From: Litomosoides sigmodontis
Taxonomy: Eukaryota; Nematoda; Chromadorea; Rhabditida; Onchocercidae
Assembly (NCBI GenBank): GCA_963070105.1
Contig: OY718806.1
Coordinates: forward strand, 2,638,865 to 2,702,864
Length of the DNA: 64,000 nt
Reading direction: 5' to 3'
The position numbers and the translations under genes were made by a program. Each line of letters begins with the position of its first letter. The stretch's first letter is position 1. The notes under the pieces were generated by a model. The model was not told where the DNA came from. It made no database searches and was given only the letters and a program-made list of their open reading frames with translations. Of this stretch, positions 1 through 27,018 are shown piece by piece.

Positions 1-1079
1 TATCACAGTATAACTATCAATCATCAGAATTTCTAATATATAAATTTTCAAATGATGCTAACCTAACTGATAAAGCTGAGATTAGTCGAGAGTTTTAAAC
101 ATTACCATGCATGATGAGCGAGTCCTTTTAATCTCTAAACCATGCTTGCTTTAAGAAAAAAATTATATTTCTATGTTTTCAATGAAATTTTGATGGCGGG
201 ATGACAAGAACGAGTTAATAACAGGGATAATAATGAAATTGCTTGATACAAGCTTAGTGGTATGTGATATGAAATTTAGTTTTTTGGAAAAAAAATTTTT
301 TTCTCTTTAGTCAAACATTTTAGGAATGGTTGCCCAATTCCAGTATAATTGACCGAAATTGCTTAATAGCATATGACTTCAGAATGTTTCATTTCGTTCA
401 TTCCCTTGTTAAATTTATCGTTGGAGGTTGGTGAAAGGATCACCGGAGGATAATGACAATGTCAGTGTCTTCATTTATTCCGCAATAGTGAAAACCAGCA
501 TATGTAAGTTTTCATTGTTCTCGTTTTATCCCGAGGCATTTCTTCCAAAGGTCAATTCGTCAAAAAAGGGGTCATTTGTGTCAACGAAATTAGACACTCA
601 CTTTTCCGTTCATTCTCCCAAATTTCCCAGTGATCACAGATGGCCCTTTTTGGTTTTTCCGCATGTGTGTGCATATGTCCAAGCAAACAGATGATGATAC
701 CACCCAAGGCGAAGTTAGATTACCCGATCGGAGAGATCCGGTTCCACTGTAGCAAATGCGGTTCTCCCCACATTACTTCACTCCCTTATTATGGTAGAAT
801 TGTCTTCAATGGCAAAACGGCAAGCACTGCGCGTTTCCTTCACGAAATTCAGAACCGTTTAGCATTTTATCTTATAATTTAAAACTTAGCAAGAGGGTTT
901 TACAATGTTCAGGAAGTTTCGACCATCTCTACCTCACTTTTCAAATTCTTCGACTAACTTCAATTATTATTATATTAGCAGAGTTATGAAGGTACTTGAA
1001 ACATGCTACTTTTAATTTAAACTTTTCTAATAATAGCCGTCACTTTCCTATCTCATGTCGTCTTCATCGCAACGACCCT
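1..1079. other. Intergenic, no recognised gene
   Basis: AT-rich sequence. Two overlapping plus-strand frames at 428-694 and 640-882 (88 and 80 codons) lack any family signature or convincing splice context. The second carries one CxxC pair (CSKC) that is not followed by another. I do not call them genes. Confidence 0.5.
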
Positions 1080-1118
1080 AAGAGAGAGAGAGAGAGAGAG
1101 CGAGAGCGAGAGAGAGAT
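1080..1118. repeat. (GA)n microsatellite
   Basis: Near-pure GA dinucleotide tract with two GC interruptions, ending in AGATCT. Confidence 0.9.
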
Positions 1119-1961
1119 CTATGAGAAGATGAGAACAACGGACAACACATGGAAATAGTGAGAGACGGAAGAAATAATGCACATGCTGAATATTTCATTA
1201 TAAAGAAACATCATAAGTGAAGGAGACACTTCTTTTCCCCGCCCGAGTGATGTGGCGTGACCGACGATTCCTCATCCTTTTGATCGTTGATTCCGTGATA
1301 ATGATTTCCATCGTCTCTTCCTCTTCCCTTACGCAAAACGCTGAATGCTTTGAGACAGCACCATTGAATTAATTACCTGTTGATCTGAAATCATCGTTAA
1401 TGCAACAATCAAGAATCAATCAGTTACACTGATCTACAACATTTCCACCAACTGTTATGTTCCACTCTCTCTATCGTTAATTTGAAAACACTACAAATCA
1501 GATTATTATAATTCATATGATTATCTCGAACTTCCTACAACAGTTTAATCATTTGTACTGAACTGATTAATCGCCATAAACTTTCTGAATGAAAGAAATA
1601 ACAATCAATGTTTTACAAATCCATCTCTTGGCAATGATAAATTCGTTGAATGAATTCATAATATTTAAAACGCAAAAAAACTGTGATAACGATGAAGCAC
1701 AAATGTTTCACTTTCATAGTATGCAATCCAATTACTTACTACCTATACTTATAAAAAACAAAAAAACAAAAAAAAAGGAAGGAAGGAAGGAAAAGCGAGT
1801 GAATGACAGAATGAATTGATATGATAGCTTAACAGTGAGGTTAATTAATAATTGCAACTATTTTTGAATAAGAATTTTTAACTTTTACTTTTTTTAAATA
1901 TTTTGTTTATTTTAATTAAAAAAATCCATCACATGCTGATCATATCGATTATATGTTTATA

Positions 1962-1964
<3 letters not shown>
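1119..1964. other. Intergenic, nothing recognised
   Basis: AT-rich unique sequence. It includes an A-rich and GGAA-repeat patch near 1757-1795. The frame at 1589-1819 is low complexity and not supported. Confidence 0.5.

Positions 1965-2046
<82 letters not shown>
1965..2046. repeat. (AT)n microsatellite
   Basis: About 41 uninterrupted AT units leading directly into the octamer array to the right through short ATGT-containing variants. Confidence 0.95.
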
Positions 2047-2054
<8 letters not shown>

Positions 2055-2055
2055 A

Positions 2056-3962
2056 TATATATAAATATATAAATAATGTATATATATATAAATATATAAA
2101 TATATAAATAATGTATAAATATATAAATATATAAATATATAAATAATGTATAAATATATAAATATATAAATATACAAATATATAAATATATAAATATATA
2201 AATATATAAATATATAAATATATAAATATATAAATATATAAATATATAAATATATAAATATATAAATATATAAATATATAAATATATAAATACATAAATA
2301 CATAAATACATAAATACATAAATACATAAATACATAAATACATAAATACATAAATACATAAATATATAAATATATAAATATATAAATATATAAATATATA
2401 AATATATAAATATATAAATATATAAATATATAAATATATAAATATATAAATATATAAATATATAAATATATAAATATATAAATATATAAATATATAAATA
2501 TATAAATATATAAATATATAAATATATAAATATATAAATATATAAATATATAAATATATAAATATATAAATATATAAATATATAAATATATAAATATATA
2601 AATATATAAATATATAAATATATAAATATATAAATATATAAATATATAAATATATAAATATATAAATATATAAATATATAAATATATAAATATATAAATA
2701 TATAAATATATAAATATATAAATATATAAATATATAAATATATAAATATATAAATATATAAATATATAAATATATAAATATATAAATATATAAATATATA
2801 AATATATAAATATATAAATATATAAATATATAAATATATAAATATATAAATATATAAATATATAAATATATAAATATATAAATATATAAATATATAAATA
2901 TATAAATATATAAATATATAAATATATAAATATATAAATATATAAATATATAAATATATAAATATATAAATATATAAATATATAAATATATAAATATATA
3001 AATATATAAATATATAAATATATAAATATATAAATATATAAATATATAAATATATAAATATATAAATATATAAATATATAAATATATAAATATATAAATA
3101 TATAAATATATAAATATATAAATATATAAATATATAAATATATAAATATATAAATATATAAATATATAAATATATAAATATATAAATATATAAATATATA
3201 AATATATAAATATATAAATATATAAATATATAAATATATAAATATATAAATATATAAATATATAAATATATAAATATATAAATATATAAATATATAAATA
3301 TATAAATATATAAATATATAAATATATAAATATATAAATATATAAATATATAAATATATAAATATATAAATATATAAATATATAAATATATAAATATATA
3401 AATATATAAATATATAAATATATAAATATATAAATATATAAATATATAAATATATAAATATATAAATATATAAATATATAAATATATAAATATATAAATA
3501 TATAAATATATAAATATATAAATATATAAATATATAAATATATAAATATATAAATATATAAATATATAAATATATAAATATATAAATATATAAATATATA
3601 AATATATAAATATATAAATATATAAATATATAAATATATAAATATATAAATATATAAATATATAAATATATAAATATATAAATATATAAATATATAAATA
3701 TATAAATATATAAATATATAAATATATAAATATATAAATATATAAATATATAAATATATAAATATATAAATATATAAATATATAAATATATAAATATATA
3801 AATATATAAATATATAAATATATAAATATATAAATATATAAATATATAAATATATAAATATATAAATATATAAATATATAAATATATAAATATATAAATA
3901 TATAAATAAATATATAAATATATAAATAAATATATAAATATATAAATAAATATATAAATATA
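2056..3962. repeat. AAATATAT octamer satellite array
   Basis: Head-to-tail array of the 8-base unit AAATATAT, about 1.9 kb and roughly 235 units. It is irregular at the left end (about 2056-2170) and then almost perfectly regular. A block of nine consecutive units at 2288-2359 carries the variant AAATACAT. The last four units (about 3900-3962) grow to 12 bases through an extra AAAT. Long open frames across it on the minus strand are artefacts of the repeat, which has no stop in some frames. Confidence 0.97.
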
Positions 3963-5772
3963 TTCATTGTTTGAGAGGATGGACGATAGCGTAGCACAAG
4001 ATGGCACCTATCAACGAACCAATCACTTTTACAATTCTTTAATTCATGTTATTCTCTTTCTCTCTCACTCTCTCTCTCACTCTCTCACTTGCTTCCTTTT
4101 TCCTCATTTCTCCATTTTTTTCCACCTTGTTCAGTTACAATTTTGTTTAAGAGCCCTCCCTTTCTCTCTCTCCCTCTCGCTCTCTTTCTCTGTTTCTCCC
4201 TATATTTGCTCATTTGTGGAATGAAAGTTTATCGGTGAAAGGAAAAGAATTTACTTTTCATGCGTACATTTCAAATATTTTTCTCACGTTTATAAACAGT
4301 TAAAATTGAACTTACGAAAATAGTTGTAATTAATTATAAACATCAATGATTGTATGAAAGAGAAATTAATTAAGATAATGAGACAAATGAGTTACGATAA
4401 ATGATTGATAATCTCGTATCAGAAGATATTGAAATGATGTAACATTCAGTTCTGATAAACATACGCGCTAATAGCATTTGGCGGTGATTAAATATTGGTA
4501 AATAGTATTTAAACAAAAACGGTAATTATGATTTATAGCAATTTTAATGCTGCTAAGAATATGCTCAATCGTTTGAAAATGAAAAATTTTTATTAAAATT
4601 AAAAAAAAAGCTGAGAGAAGTAGGAATGAAATGTTTGAAATGGTATTTCGCATGAATAAAAATTTTTCATTCCACATAAATTGAGGGTAGGAAGAAGGCT
4701 AACTGAATGATAGGTTATATTAGTTTTTTTTTTCATATTCCCTTATTTCTTCCTATCTCTTCCTTCTTTCAACTGCACCTTTCTGTCAAGGTTTCATTTT
4801 ATTTTCGACTGTTCGTTTAATTTCCATATGAGCGGAGATGCTTGCAGTGATGAAATGTTGATTACTTTCCCATTCCATGATTGCTTATCCTATAATAGCC
4901 TAAATGATTAATTAGCAAGCAAGTAATCAACTTTCATTTCTACGTTTATCTTATCAAGTGATATATTAATTTGCAATTCATTCCTAATGAAAATTGATAG
5001 AATTTTTAAATGTTGAAATTCGCTTCACATAATCACTGAAAATATATTTTATTTTTTTAAAACAAATTATGTTAAATATTGTAAAAATACACACACACAC
5101 ACACACACGCCCGTACACATATATTGTTATCAAATTGTTTATTTAATTTTAATAGAAACATCCCAAATAGCAATAATCGCACATCAAATTTCACCGTATC
5201 TTATGCAGTCAACAAATACCATTGTATTCTCGTGTTTCGCAAATATCTTTATTAAACCAATAAATTTTATTTTGCTTTCTTTTTTCATTTTTCACACAAA
5301 TTGTTTTTCATTTTAATTTAAAATTTAGTTTAGAATGGGGCAGTAAATTGAAAGGCTTTCACAATATGTCATTTCTCTCTCTCTCTCTCTTCTGTCTAAG
5401 AATGAGGGTTGAGAGGAGGGAGAGGGATGGAGGGAGTTTGGTAGAGGGAAGAAACGACAAGAATGAGAATTGCTAAGCTTTAGTAAAAATTCTCGGACAA
5501 TAAAAACATAATAAGAAAGGCATAAATGATGTGAATGTAAAGTGAGGAGAAGATGGGAAAGAAAGGGTGAGATATGGAAAGAAGAGAGTATTTCCTTAAC
5601 AAATAAAAATAAAGGATGCTGACGTTCCTGTTGCTCCGGTCATATGGCGTAAAGGCTTTGCGTGCTTTTCCTTCTTTCCCCGAGTTTGTATCCCGTGGGC
5701 GGATCGTGGTGCCAGGAGGTGTTTGTTTGAGCGGTGTTTATTTCTAAACATGATAAATGTGAAAAATGTTTG
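3963..5772. other. Intergenic with pyrimidine-rich and short AC tracts
   Basis: No recognised gene. CT-rich stretches lie at about 4052-4090 and 4158-4200, a short AC tract at about 5090-5108, a CT tract at 5372-5391, and a purine-rich patch at 5400-5600. Confidence 0.5.
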
Positions 5773-5773
5773 T

Positions 5774-5805
5774 GTAGTAGTAGTAGTAGTAGTAGTAGTA
5801 CTAGT
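5774..5805. repeat. (TAG)n trinucleotide tract
   Basis: About ten TAG units with one base variant, directly left of the AAT array. Confidence 0.9.
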
Positions 5806-5812
5806 AGAAATA

Positions 5813-6420
<608 letters not shown>

Positions 6421-6693
6421 GTAGTAGCAATAAGTATTAGTGGTAGTAATACGGTGCTCGTCCCGGGTCTCTCCATGCCTATTCCAGACCACACAACTTT
6501 ATTTTATGCCTCATTTTCATTTTTTTTTCATCTTACTATCTCAGTGCATCATCGTCATCCTTCACTCCTTTCACTCTGTTTTCCCTCTTCACACTTTTCT
6601 CACAAATTTATTCCTTCCTCTTTTCTTTTTGTCCATTCTTATTGTTCTTATTAATAATGAAAATGTTTTTGTTATAAAAAAAATATAGTCGAA

Positions 6694-6887
<194 letters not shown>

Positions 6888-8245
6888 CAATATTCATTAC
6901 AATATATAGAGAAATATAGATATGAATGATGGATGATATTATTAGGAAAATTTTAGTAAACTTTGAAAAAAATTTGAAATTTATTAGATTAAATTTATTC
7001 AATTTTAAAGAGATGAAGACAATAAGAAAAATAGTTGCTCTGTCATTTAGGAATAATTTGTTTTCGAGTATTTAACGTTGATGAGGGATGAGGGGGATGA
7101 GGAATGAATAACGATTAAACGATATTCAATTCATTCAGCTCGTTCCACTTTTTTCTTTTCCTTCACATCCCTATCATCGTTAAATAATTATGTTTATATG
7201 TTAAAAAAATTTTTTTTTCATTTTAAAATTTCTAGCTGTAAAATGACATGTTTTTAATGGAAAAATATAATTTCTAAATTAATTTTAATAAATGAAATAT
7301 TATTGAAGAGGAGGCAATCATTTGTAATATATTAATTTGAATAGTTGTAGTCAGTTTTTTCCCTCTGTCATTGCTCCATGATTTCAACCTGTGAATGGCT
7401 GATTTGCTAAAAGAGATTTTGAAAATTTGCAAAAATTTTTTCCCTCTACACTTATAACACTTATCACTGGGTTTTTAATAAAAATAAAATTAATTGGAGC
7501 TTTTTGTCTTTCCATTAATCATTTTATTTTACGATACTAACATGCTGTTGTCATTTACAAAAAAAAAATTGTGGATTGAACTGAATGAACTGACTGTGGT
7601 GTCTCGCTTTCTTTCTTCCTTTTTTTTGCGAATTGTAGTTAATGAATTTTTGAAATGAAACAAACTCGTTTCGTCATCAATTGTTGTAGGTACGATTTTG
7701 GTTAGATTTTTCATTTGAGTAACCAACCAGTTCATGCTAGGTTGATGATGGTAGTAGTAGTTTCGTAAAACGTGTCAATTATATCGAAATATACACTAAT
7801 TTATCGACATGTTTATAGCTTATTGAAACACACACACACACACACACACACACTTATTTGGCTTTCTTAACAGTTTCTTCTACTTAATTTTGCAATTTCG
7901 TTTTTCAAAAAGCTCTAAATGTATGCAATTTTCGTTCGTTAACGGTAAATGTTGAATTTTTTTGTTTTTTTTTTTTAGGCACTTGTCTGTTCACTTTTTT
8001 GTTTATGAAGAAAGAAAAGAAAAAAAGAGTTATTTTAAGGTTCACGAATGTATTTAGTCATTTTGCTGGTGACATAGGATGGTCAGTGGTATTATTGTCC
8101 ATTCAATTTCCTTTGATTACAAGTCAATATTTTCTGCAACAATAATTCATCGGATAACGAACAGAACAGAACGTTCGTTTTTCCTACCTAACAAAACGAC
8201 GAAAACTTCATCCATTTCATATATCACATCTATTTCTATCACATA
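6888..8245. other. Intergenic or upstream region of the zinc-finger gene
   Basis: No coding region recognised. It contains an AC tract at 7828-7853 and several poly-T runs. The region just left of 8246 would be the promoter or 5' UTR if the proposed first exon is right. Confidence 0.5.
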
Positions 8246-14843
<6,598 letters not shown>

Positions 14844-17098
14844 TTAGAGAAATTAAAATTTTTTAAGCACGTTTTTTTCCCTTTTATCACTACTACATGC
14901 AACTTACAACTCTGTAGATTAGTCCGTACTACTTCATCTATCATGTTAAAATTGTTATCCAGAATAAACGTGTAACTCATATGATCCGTGGCTGTATCTA
15001 AATTCCGTGTTTCGGGATTGTGAACTTATGGTGTGATCGGATAGGATATGATATGGAATAATGTGGTATGGTATGCATGTAAGCAAGCTAGAATTGCCTA
15101 GGATATTTCATTATTTTCACGTATATGAATGAAGCCATTGTAGGAACACGTAAGTTTCCCTCAAGTTATATCAAAAGGTAGCAGAAGGGATCTATCGGAA
15201 CTGTTCGATTTGATTTTATTTTTAAATAATACGAAATTGTTGGCTTTGTTCGTGGAGCTTTTTTTTCGCCCATTATTACTATCTTTCGTGATAATATCAA
15301 TCATGTTACCGCAAGAAGGAATATACATTAGTATAATATTGTAATTGTTAATACTGTAATTAAGGAGGCAAATGTGCTATAACTGTACTTTCCAGTGGTG
15401 TACCTATGATGTGACAATAGTTAGTCATTTATTTTAGCTACAGTCAACAACGCTTCGTTTCATGTAAGATATGCGTGAAGTGTTGTACGGTTTGCTTATT
15501 TATTGTTGTGATGGATTTTTGTTAACAATTTTCTTCTTACATTGTTTTATGCCTTTTTCACTCATTCTAGTCTTAACTATATTTTGACATCGGTCATTTT
15601 AACTTTGTTCCCTCCTAAATTTTGAAATTAGTTTCATTTCTAGCTAACAGCTTTACAGCATAAGTCTAACGAAGGTTGGCTGCTATCCTATCTTGTTGTA
15701 TCCATCCATCGTATATTTGTATTAGAGTTAACGAACTGTCCACATCTACTCTTTCAGCATCTGCCACTTCTGTAAATTAAACGATGTTTTTTTTTTCCTT
15801 ACACAACTTTTGCAATGTTTAGAAGCGAAGTAGGAAAAGCTTTTAGTATAATCGTTGAGTGGGAGATAAGCCTAGGGATTTTTCCTTCTTATGAGGCTTT
15901 CTCTATTAATTTCACGATGATACTATTTTCATTTGAATATTTTCTCTGAAAGATAACATATGTATGTATGTTTTGAAACAATGAATTTTCACTTAGTTGT
16001 TTTTTTTTTCAACCTGAAATTTTTACCGTCAAAAAAGAAGCCAACTTGTCTTTCTGGTATACTGTTCTATGTCGCCGCCGTTGATATGTTTTCTTTTTCT
16101 TTCGATCATTTCTCTTTGAGATGTCTTTTTTTTTGCTGTTGTTGTTCGAACTGTTTGATTTCTACCAATTGTTTCCTTCTTTAATGTTGTGAGTTCAGTT
16201 CCGATTCGTGTCTTTTTTTTCTTTAATTTTCATTTTTTTCCATTTAAATAATCCTCTAAATTATCTTTATTAGTATGCTGTTCGTTGTTCATGCTTTCAT
16301 TGAAGTATCTCATCAATGAGTTGTCTTTCCACTTGTTTTTGTGCATACCGAACTAATTCAAACGCAGCCATATCTTTTTCATCCATCTTTTTTTCCATCC
16401 TATGCACAGCAATTTCAATAATTTTTCTTTTTTCGTTTGTTTCATTGCCATGAATTTGATATGTATGTATGTGTGCGTGTGTGTTCTTTTTTCGTGCATG
16501 TTGTTTTACTCATATGTAATAACGACAGGTTTAGCACTTTCAAAATTAATTTTCTTAATTTATAATTCAGTTAATTATTGAAATTAATTGGCAAGCTTTG
16601 CAAATTGTATAAATTGAAGCGCATGTTCGATAAACCTGTAATTTAATTGAAAGAAAAGCTGGCAAATACTTAACATTTTAGCAATTCAACGGAATTGCTT
16701 AATCTTCAATACAGTCTTCCAAGCAGACTCATAATTATAGCTAGTACGATAGAAAAAGCAAACGAACAAACGAACGAAAAGCTTTCCAGGTGTGCAAGGT
16801 GTGATGGGAAGAATTTAGGAATTGAGGAGTGAGAAATAAAGTTGAGTTCAACCATCATCCCATCCGTCTAGCCTGATTCAACAGGAAAGGATGTAAATTG
16901 ATAGCTGAATGATTGAATAATTGCGTAGATTGATAAATGGAATTCAATCATAATTGTTGAAGAATCAGGTCACACTTCCTTCCTCTCCTATCTTCCTTCT
17001 TCAGCCATACATCAACTAATAATATGCATATTCCTGTTTTGAGTTCATTTCATTCAAAAATTTACTGAAAGGATCATAGTGAACTTCTGCTATCGCTT
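14844..17098. other. 3' region of zinc-finger gene and upstream region of PAN-ZP gene
   Basis: About 2.2 kb between two plus-strand genes. No coding exon recognised. The sequence is T-rich in places (15790-16500) with many short poly-T runs. The frame at 15960-16184 is low complexity and unsupported. Confidence 0.5.
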
Positions 17099-23393
<6,295 letters not shown>

Positions 23394-23481
23394 GTACATG
23401 CATATATCAGTGAGGAATATTTTATCGTTAACAGGTACCAATCATGAAATGATCATCTATGTTGATGAAGAAGCTTCCTGA

Positions 23482-25204
23482 GAAATCCTTCTTCAGGTAG
23501 TGATGACAACTGCAACACCACATCAACTCACCAACACGTTTACTTCGGTCACGACGACTGCTATCCTGCTGAGCCACGTACGATACTATACAAAATAAGC
23601 AGGCAGAAATATTTAGGACAAAAATTATCCATTTGTTGTTGTTGTTGTTGTTTTTTTGCATATCATCAATAATAGATAAGTGAGAGAGCTTCAATGCTTA
23701 TTTGTTTTCCTCATCAATTCAATCCATTTCAAATTTATATTTTACGAATAGCAGCAACAAAAATTAAACGAAGCTGAAATTAGCAGTACTAAATTATTAA
23801 TGCATTGGCAACGAAACAAACATTTCAAATGAAAAGCAAGTATTAATACTTTAAAAAAAAAGAATGAAAATATATTTTCGGAGCATGATGTGGTATATAT
23901 TTTAAATATGAAATTTTCAGTAATTGGGAATATTATTATTCTTCATCTGTACTGATAATCTATAATGATATTTTTCAGTTTACTTTTTTCATAACGAATT
24001 TTCAGGAAGGAAACGAAGGAATCAGTGATAGGAAACGTTTTTTGGAGAGCAATTGTAGATTATGCGATGTTATAAAAAAAAAAAAAAAAGAAAAAACTGA
24101 TATTTATGGTCTGAAAGTGATTGGAAAAATGTTAAGGAGTAAAATGTGATCATTTTTGCTCGCATTTTTTCATTACTTTTTCATATTTTTTTTTCTAAAT
24201 TTAATTCACTTTTTCGATGTGATACGTTGTGTAATTCTGCTGTGTTCATGGATTAGCATATGCTGTTAAATTTTTAAATCAAATTCCTGTAAATTTTTCC
24301 AGATTGAAAAAAGAAGGTGAAGCAAATTAGGAAGCAAAATATTAAATTTAGAGATATTGGCTATCAAAAAAAGCACTATCAAGTAGAATAAATTTTTTTG
24401 ATTAAAAAAACAGAAGGGTATACTTGAATTTTCCAGCAGAAGACTTAATTAGTGAATTTTGAAAAGGATGAAATCAGAAGAGGAATGATTAAAATAGACT
24501 ATCATATGAGCTCGGTTGTAAATACGAATAAAAATTTCCCGTTTTAGGAACTAAAATTGAATTTTTGCAGATTAACTCATCAAGGCACTTGTACGTTGTC
24601 TAATTTATCATATCACTTTTTCACTCATCCTGAAGATAAAATGAAATTTTCTCGAAATCTCCTCAACTTATAATTAGCTCTCATCAGTGAGATCCTCCCC
24701 CTTCCCTCTCTCTCTCTCTCTCTTCGATCATTTTATCATCCACTTATAGAACCCTCATTTGAGTTCCATATTTCTTTCTTGCTATTCAAAATTTCATTCA
24801 TTCATAAAATTTAAGGTAAAACTAAAAGCACTAGTTGATATGACTGCCATTCTTCATTCAGTTTGTGAGTTTATTTTGCAGACGGCAAAATCACATTATT
24901 ACAATTGTTTTCTGTTTTATTTGAAAATGTTTATAGTTGAAAAATATGAAAATGCTAATTTGTAACGTCTTTTTTTTAAATATTTTAAATGTGAAATATC
25001 AGAGCTAAATTATAAAATAATTGAATAAGTTGCAAGCATAATTTTAATCAATTATTCACATATGCAATATTCGTACTAATATAAATTCATTTAATTTACG
25101 AAAATATTACGCTGATCTAAATAAGAAGGAATTTTAACATTTTAAAATTATTTATGAAGTCAGTGTGAGAAATTGGATTGGATACTAATCGGCTGCTGGC
25201 CATT
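23482..25204. other. Intergenic between PAN-ZP and bHLH genes
   Basis: Holds the 3' region of the PAN-ZP gene and the upstream region of the bHLH gene. It includes a CT microsatellite at about 24702-24722. No other coding exon recognised. Confidence 0.5.
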
Positions 25205-26937
25205 ATGAAACTGGTATGTTCTTCTTGTTGAACCTGAATTAATGATAAATAATGATACAAGACTAATAGAAGCACATCTTTTAATTTAATTGATATTTAA
25301 TAAGTATCATTTAAAAAAGTGAAGAATCGTTGAAATTTGGCTAATCTAAATTTTAAATATTATTTAGACCTTTGCAGTAGTAATTTCAATTTCTGTAAGG
25401 AAAGGCGAAATTACAAGTTCATATTTTAAAGAAATTAACTGAACAGCAAATAGTAGCAGAAAGGGTGAATGAAGAAATTGATTGGTTCATTGATCGTCAC
25501 GTTGCAAATTTTCGGGAACGTCAACGCATATGCAGTATTAACGTTGCTTTTACGGTAAATGATTTTTAATTCACTATATATTCATTTGCGCACTGTTAGT
25601 GAACATTTGAGATTGAGGTAAAATTTTGTGTTTACGAATTTAAAAAGGTTATAGTTATATTATCGTATTGAGAAATCAAATTCAATCATGTATGCTTTTT
25701 ATTATTCCCCGAAATAGTGGGAAATAAATTGCAATTTCATACGCACAAATTAAGTCACTAATGTATTTCATCTAAAAGCTACAATCGCTTAAATAAAATA
25801 AAAATTATTATGACATCGATAAGAAATTTCCACTATTATATGTAATAACTCATAAATAGCAATGCAATTAGGAATAAATTATCGGGTATTAATGAGTAAA
25901 TGATTACCGATTTTCTGCGTACGTATGTTTTTGCGCATTGCCTCTGAAGCGTTAATAAATTTATGGAACACATTGGTGCAAAGTTTTTTGTTAGCACTGA
26001 AGAGATTATTCAAAATTTTGAGGAAGAAATATGGCAAATCGACATTTCCTAATCATTTCAACGAACAATAATTCATAGCTTACACCTATCGGTATCGTTA
26101 AGTTAATTGAATAATAATTGCTAATGAATGAATTGCGTGAATGTATTATTTATTATATTTACGCTTCTCTTTTGACATGCGATATTTGCAGAAACTACGA
26201 CGATTTATTCCAACATTTCCACACGAGAGACGCTTATCCAAAATAGATACATTGAATTTAGCAATCGCGTATATTTCACTTCTTGAAAATCTATTGAGCA
26301 GCGACCATCAAAATATGTATGTTTATTTGAAGGATGCAGTTGCAATGGTACGATCTGGTAATCCACACGTACCAGCCTGGAGTACCAGCGGTTTGTTACC
26401 CATTCTTTTCAAATATTTTTCAATTGTATTGCTGCATTCATTAGTTGCATACAATGGTCAGTTGTTAATTCTGTGATTCTGCCACTATATGTCGATCTCA
26501 TTAACTTTTGGAAAGCTCTCCTACACTTTTGTTTTTAAGCATAGCTGAATCATTTCGTCTTTTTTGAAATTGACTGTTTGGGGTGTTTGGAGTATTTCAT
26601 TTTTAAAGAGATATGTTATTATTTACAAATAGTGGATGTGTGTATATGCATATTTAGTATTTCAGCATGTACTATCATTAGCGTTAATTAGGTAGTTGTT
26701 TTTTTTTGAAAAATAAGCTTTTGTTAGTTTGATTTTATATGTGTCGGTAATCGTAAATACTTTAATAATTCTCGAAAAAAATATATTTCATAATTTTCTT
26801 TGCCTACTTCTGCTACACTCCACTCTTCCTCTTTTCAATCCAATTCGTTCATTAAATTTCGTTTCATACATATTGCAGATCTTATAGCACGTCTCAGTTG
26901 GATCAATTGGAAGAAACTGGGCATTAAGCCGATATGA
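25205..26937 (+). CDS. PTF1A/HLH-13-type bHLH transcription factor
   Basis: Neural or tissue-specification class II bHLH factor expected to bind E-boxes with an E/Daughterless partner. Four exons in phase give 124 residues: 25205-25213 (MKL, tentative), 25447-25554, 26192-26390, 26879-26937. The basic region reads NFRERQR and continues with the family hallmark INVAF. The intron cuts between INVAFT and KLRRFIPTFP, then comes helix 2 with RLSKIDTLNLAIAYISLLE. The C-terminal tail ends LIARLSWINWKKLGIKPI, a Trp-rich tail like that of Fer/HLH-13 proteins. The RLSKIDTL segment and IPTFP match PTF1A more closely than Twist or Hand. The first exon could instead begin at an acceptor near 25400 with a longer N-terminus. 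Confidence 0.87.
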
Positions 26938-26971
26938 CACTATACGTTACTACAAATTATTTATGCAGTAA

Positions 26972-27014
26972 AATAAAAAAAAACGGTGAAAATTTTTCTT
27001 AAATAAACAATAAA
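26972..27014 (+). terminator. Candidate polyadenylation signals of the bHLH gene
   Basis: AATAAA hexamers at 26972-26977, 27002-27007 and 27009-27014, that is 35 to 72 bases past the bHLH stop. The last two lie only a few bases from the stop codon of the opposing EB gene, so cleavage there would place the bHLH transcript end inside that gene. Confidence 0.6.
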
Positions 27015-27018
27015 AATA

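Noticed and set aside
428..882. Two overlapping frames with one CxxC
   Set aside because: Only one Cys pair, no second half of a zinc site, no splice context.
1929..4007. Minus-strand frames of 680-690 codons (Ile/Tyr/Phe/Leu repeats)
   Set aside because: They lie wholly in the AAATATAT array; the unit has no stop in these frames.
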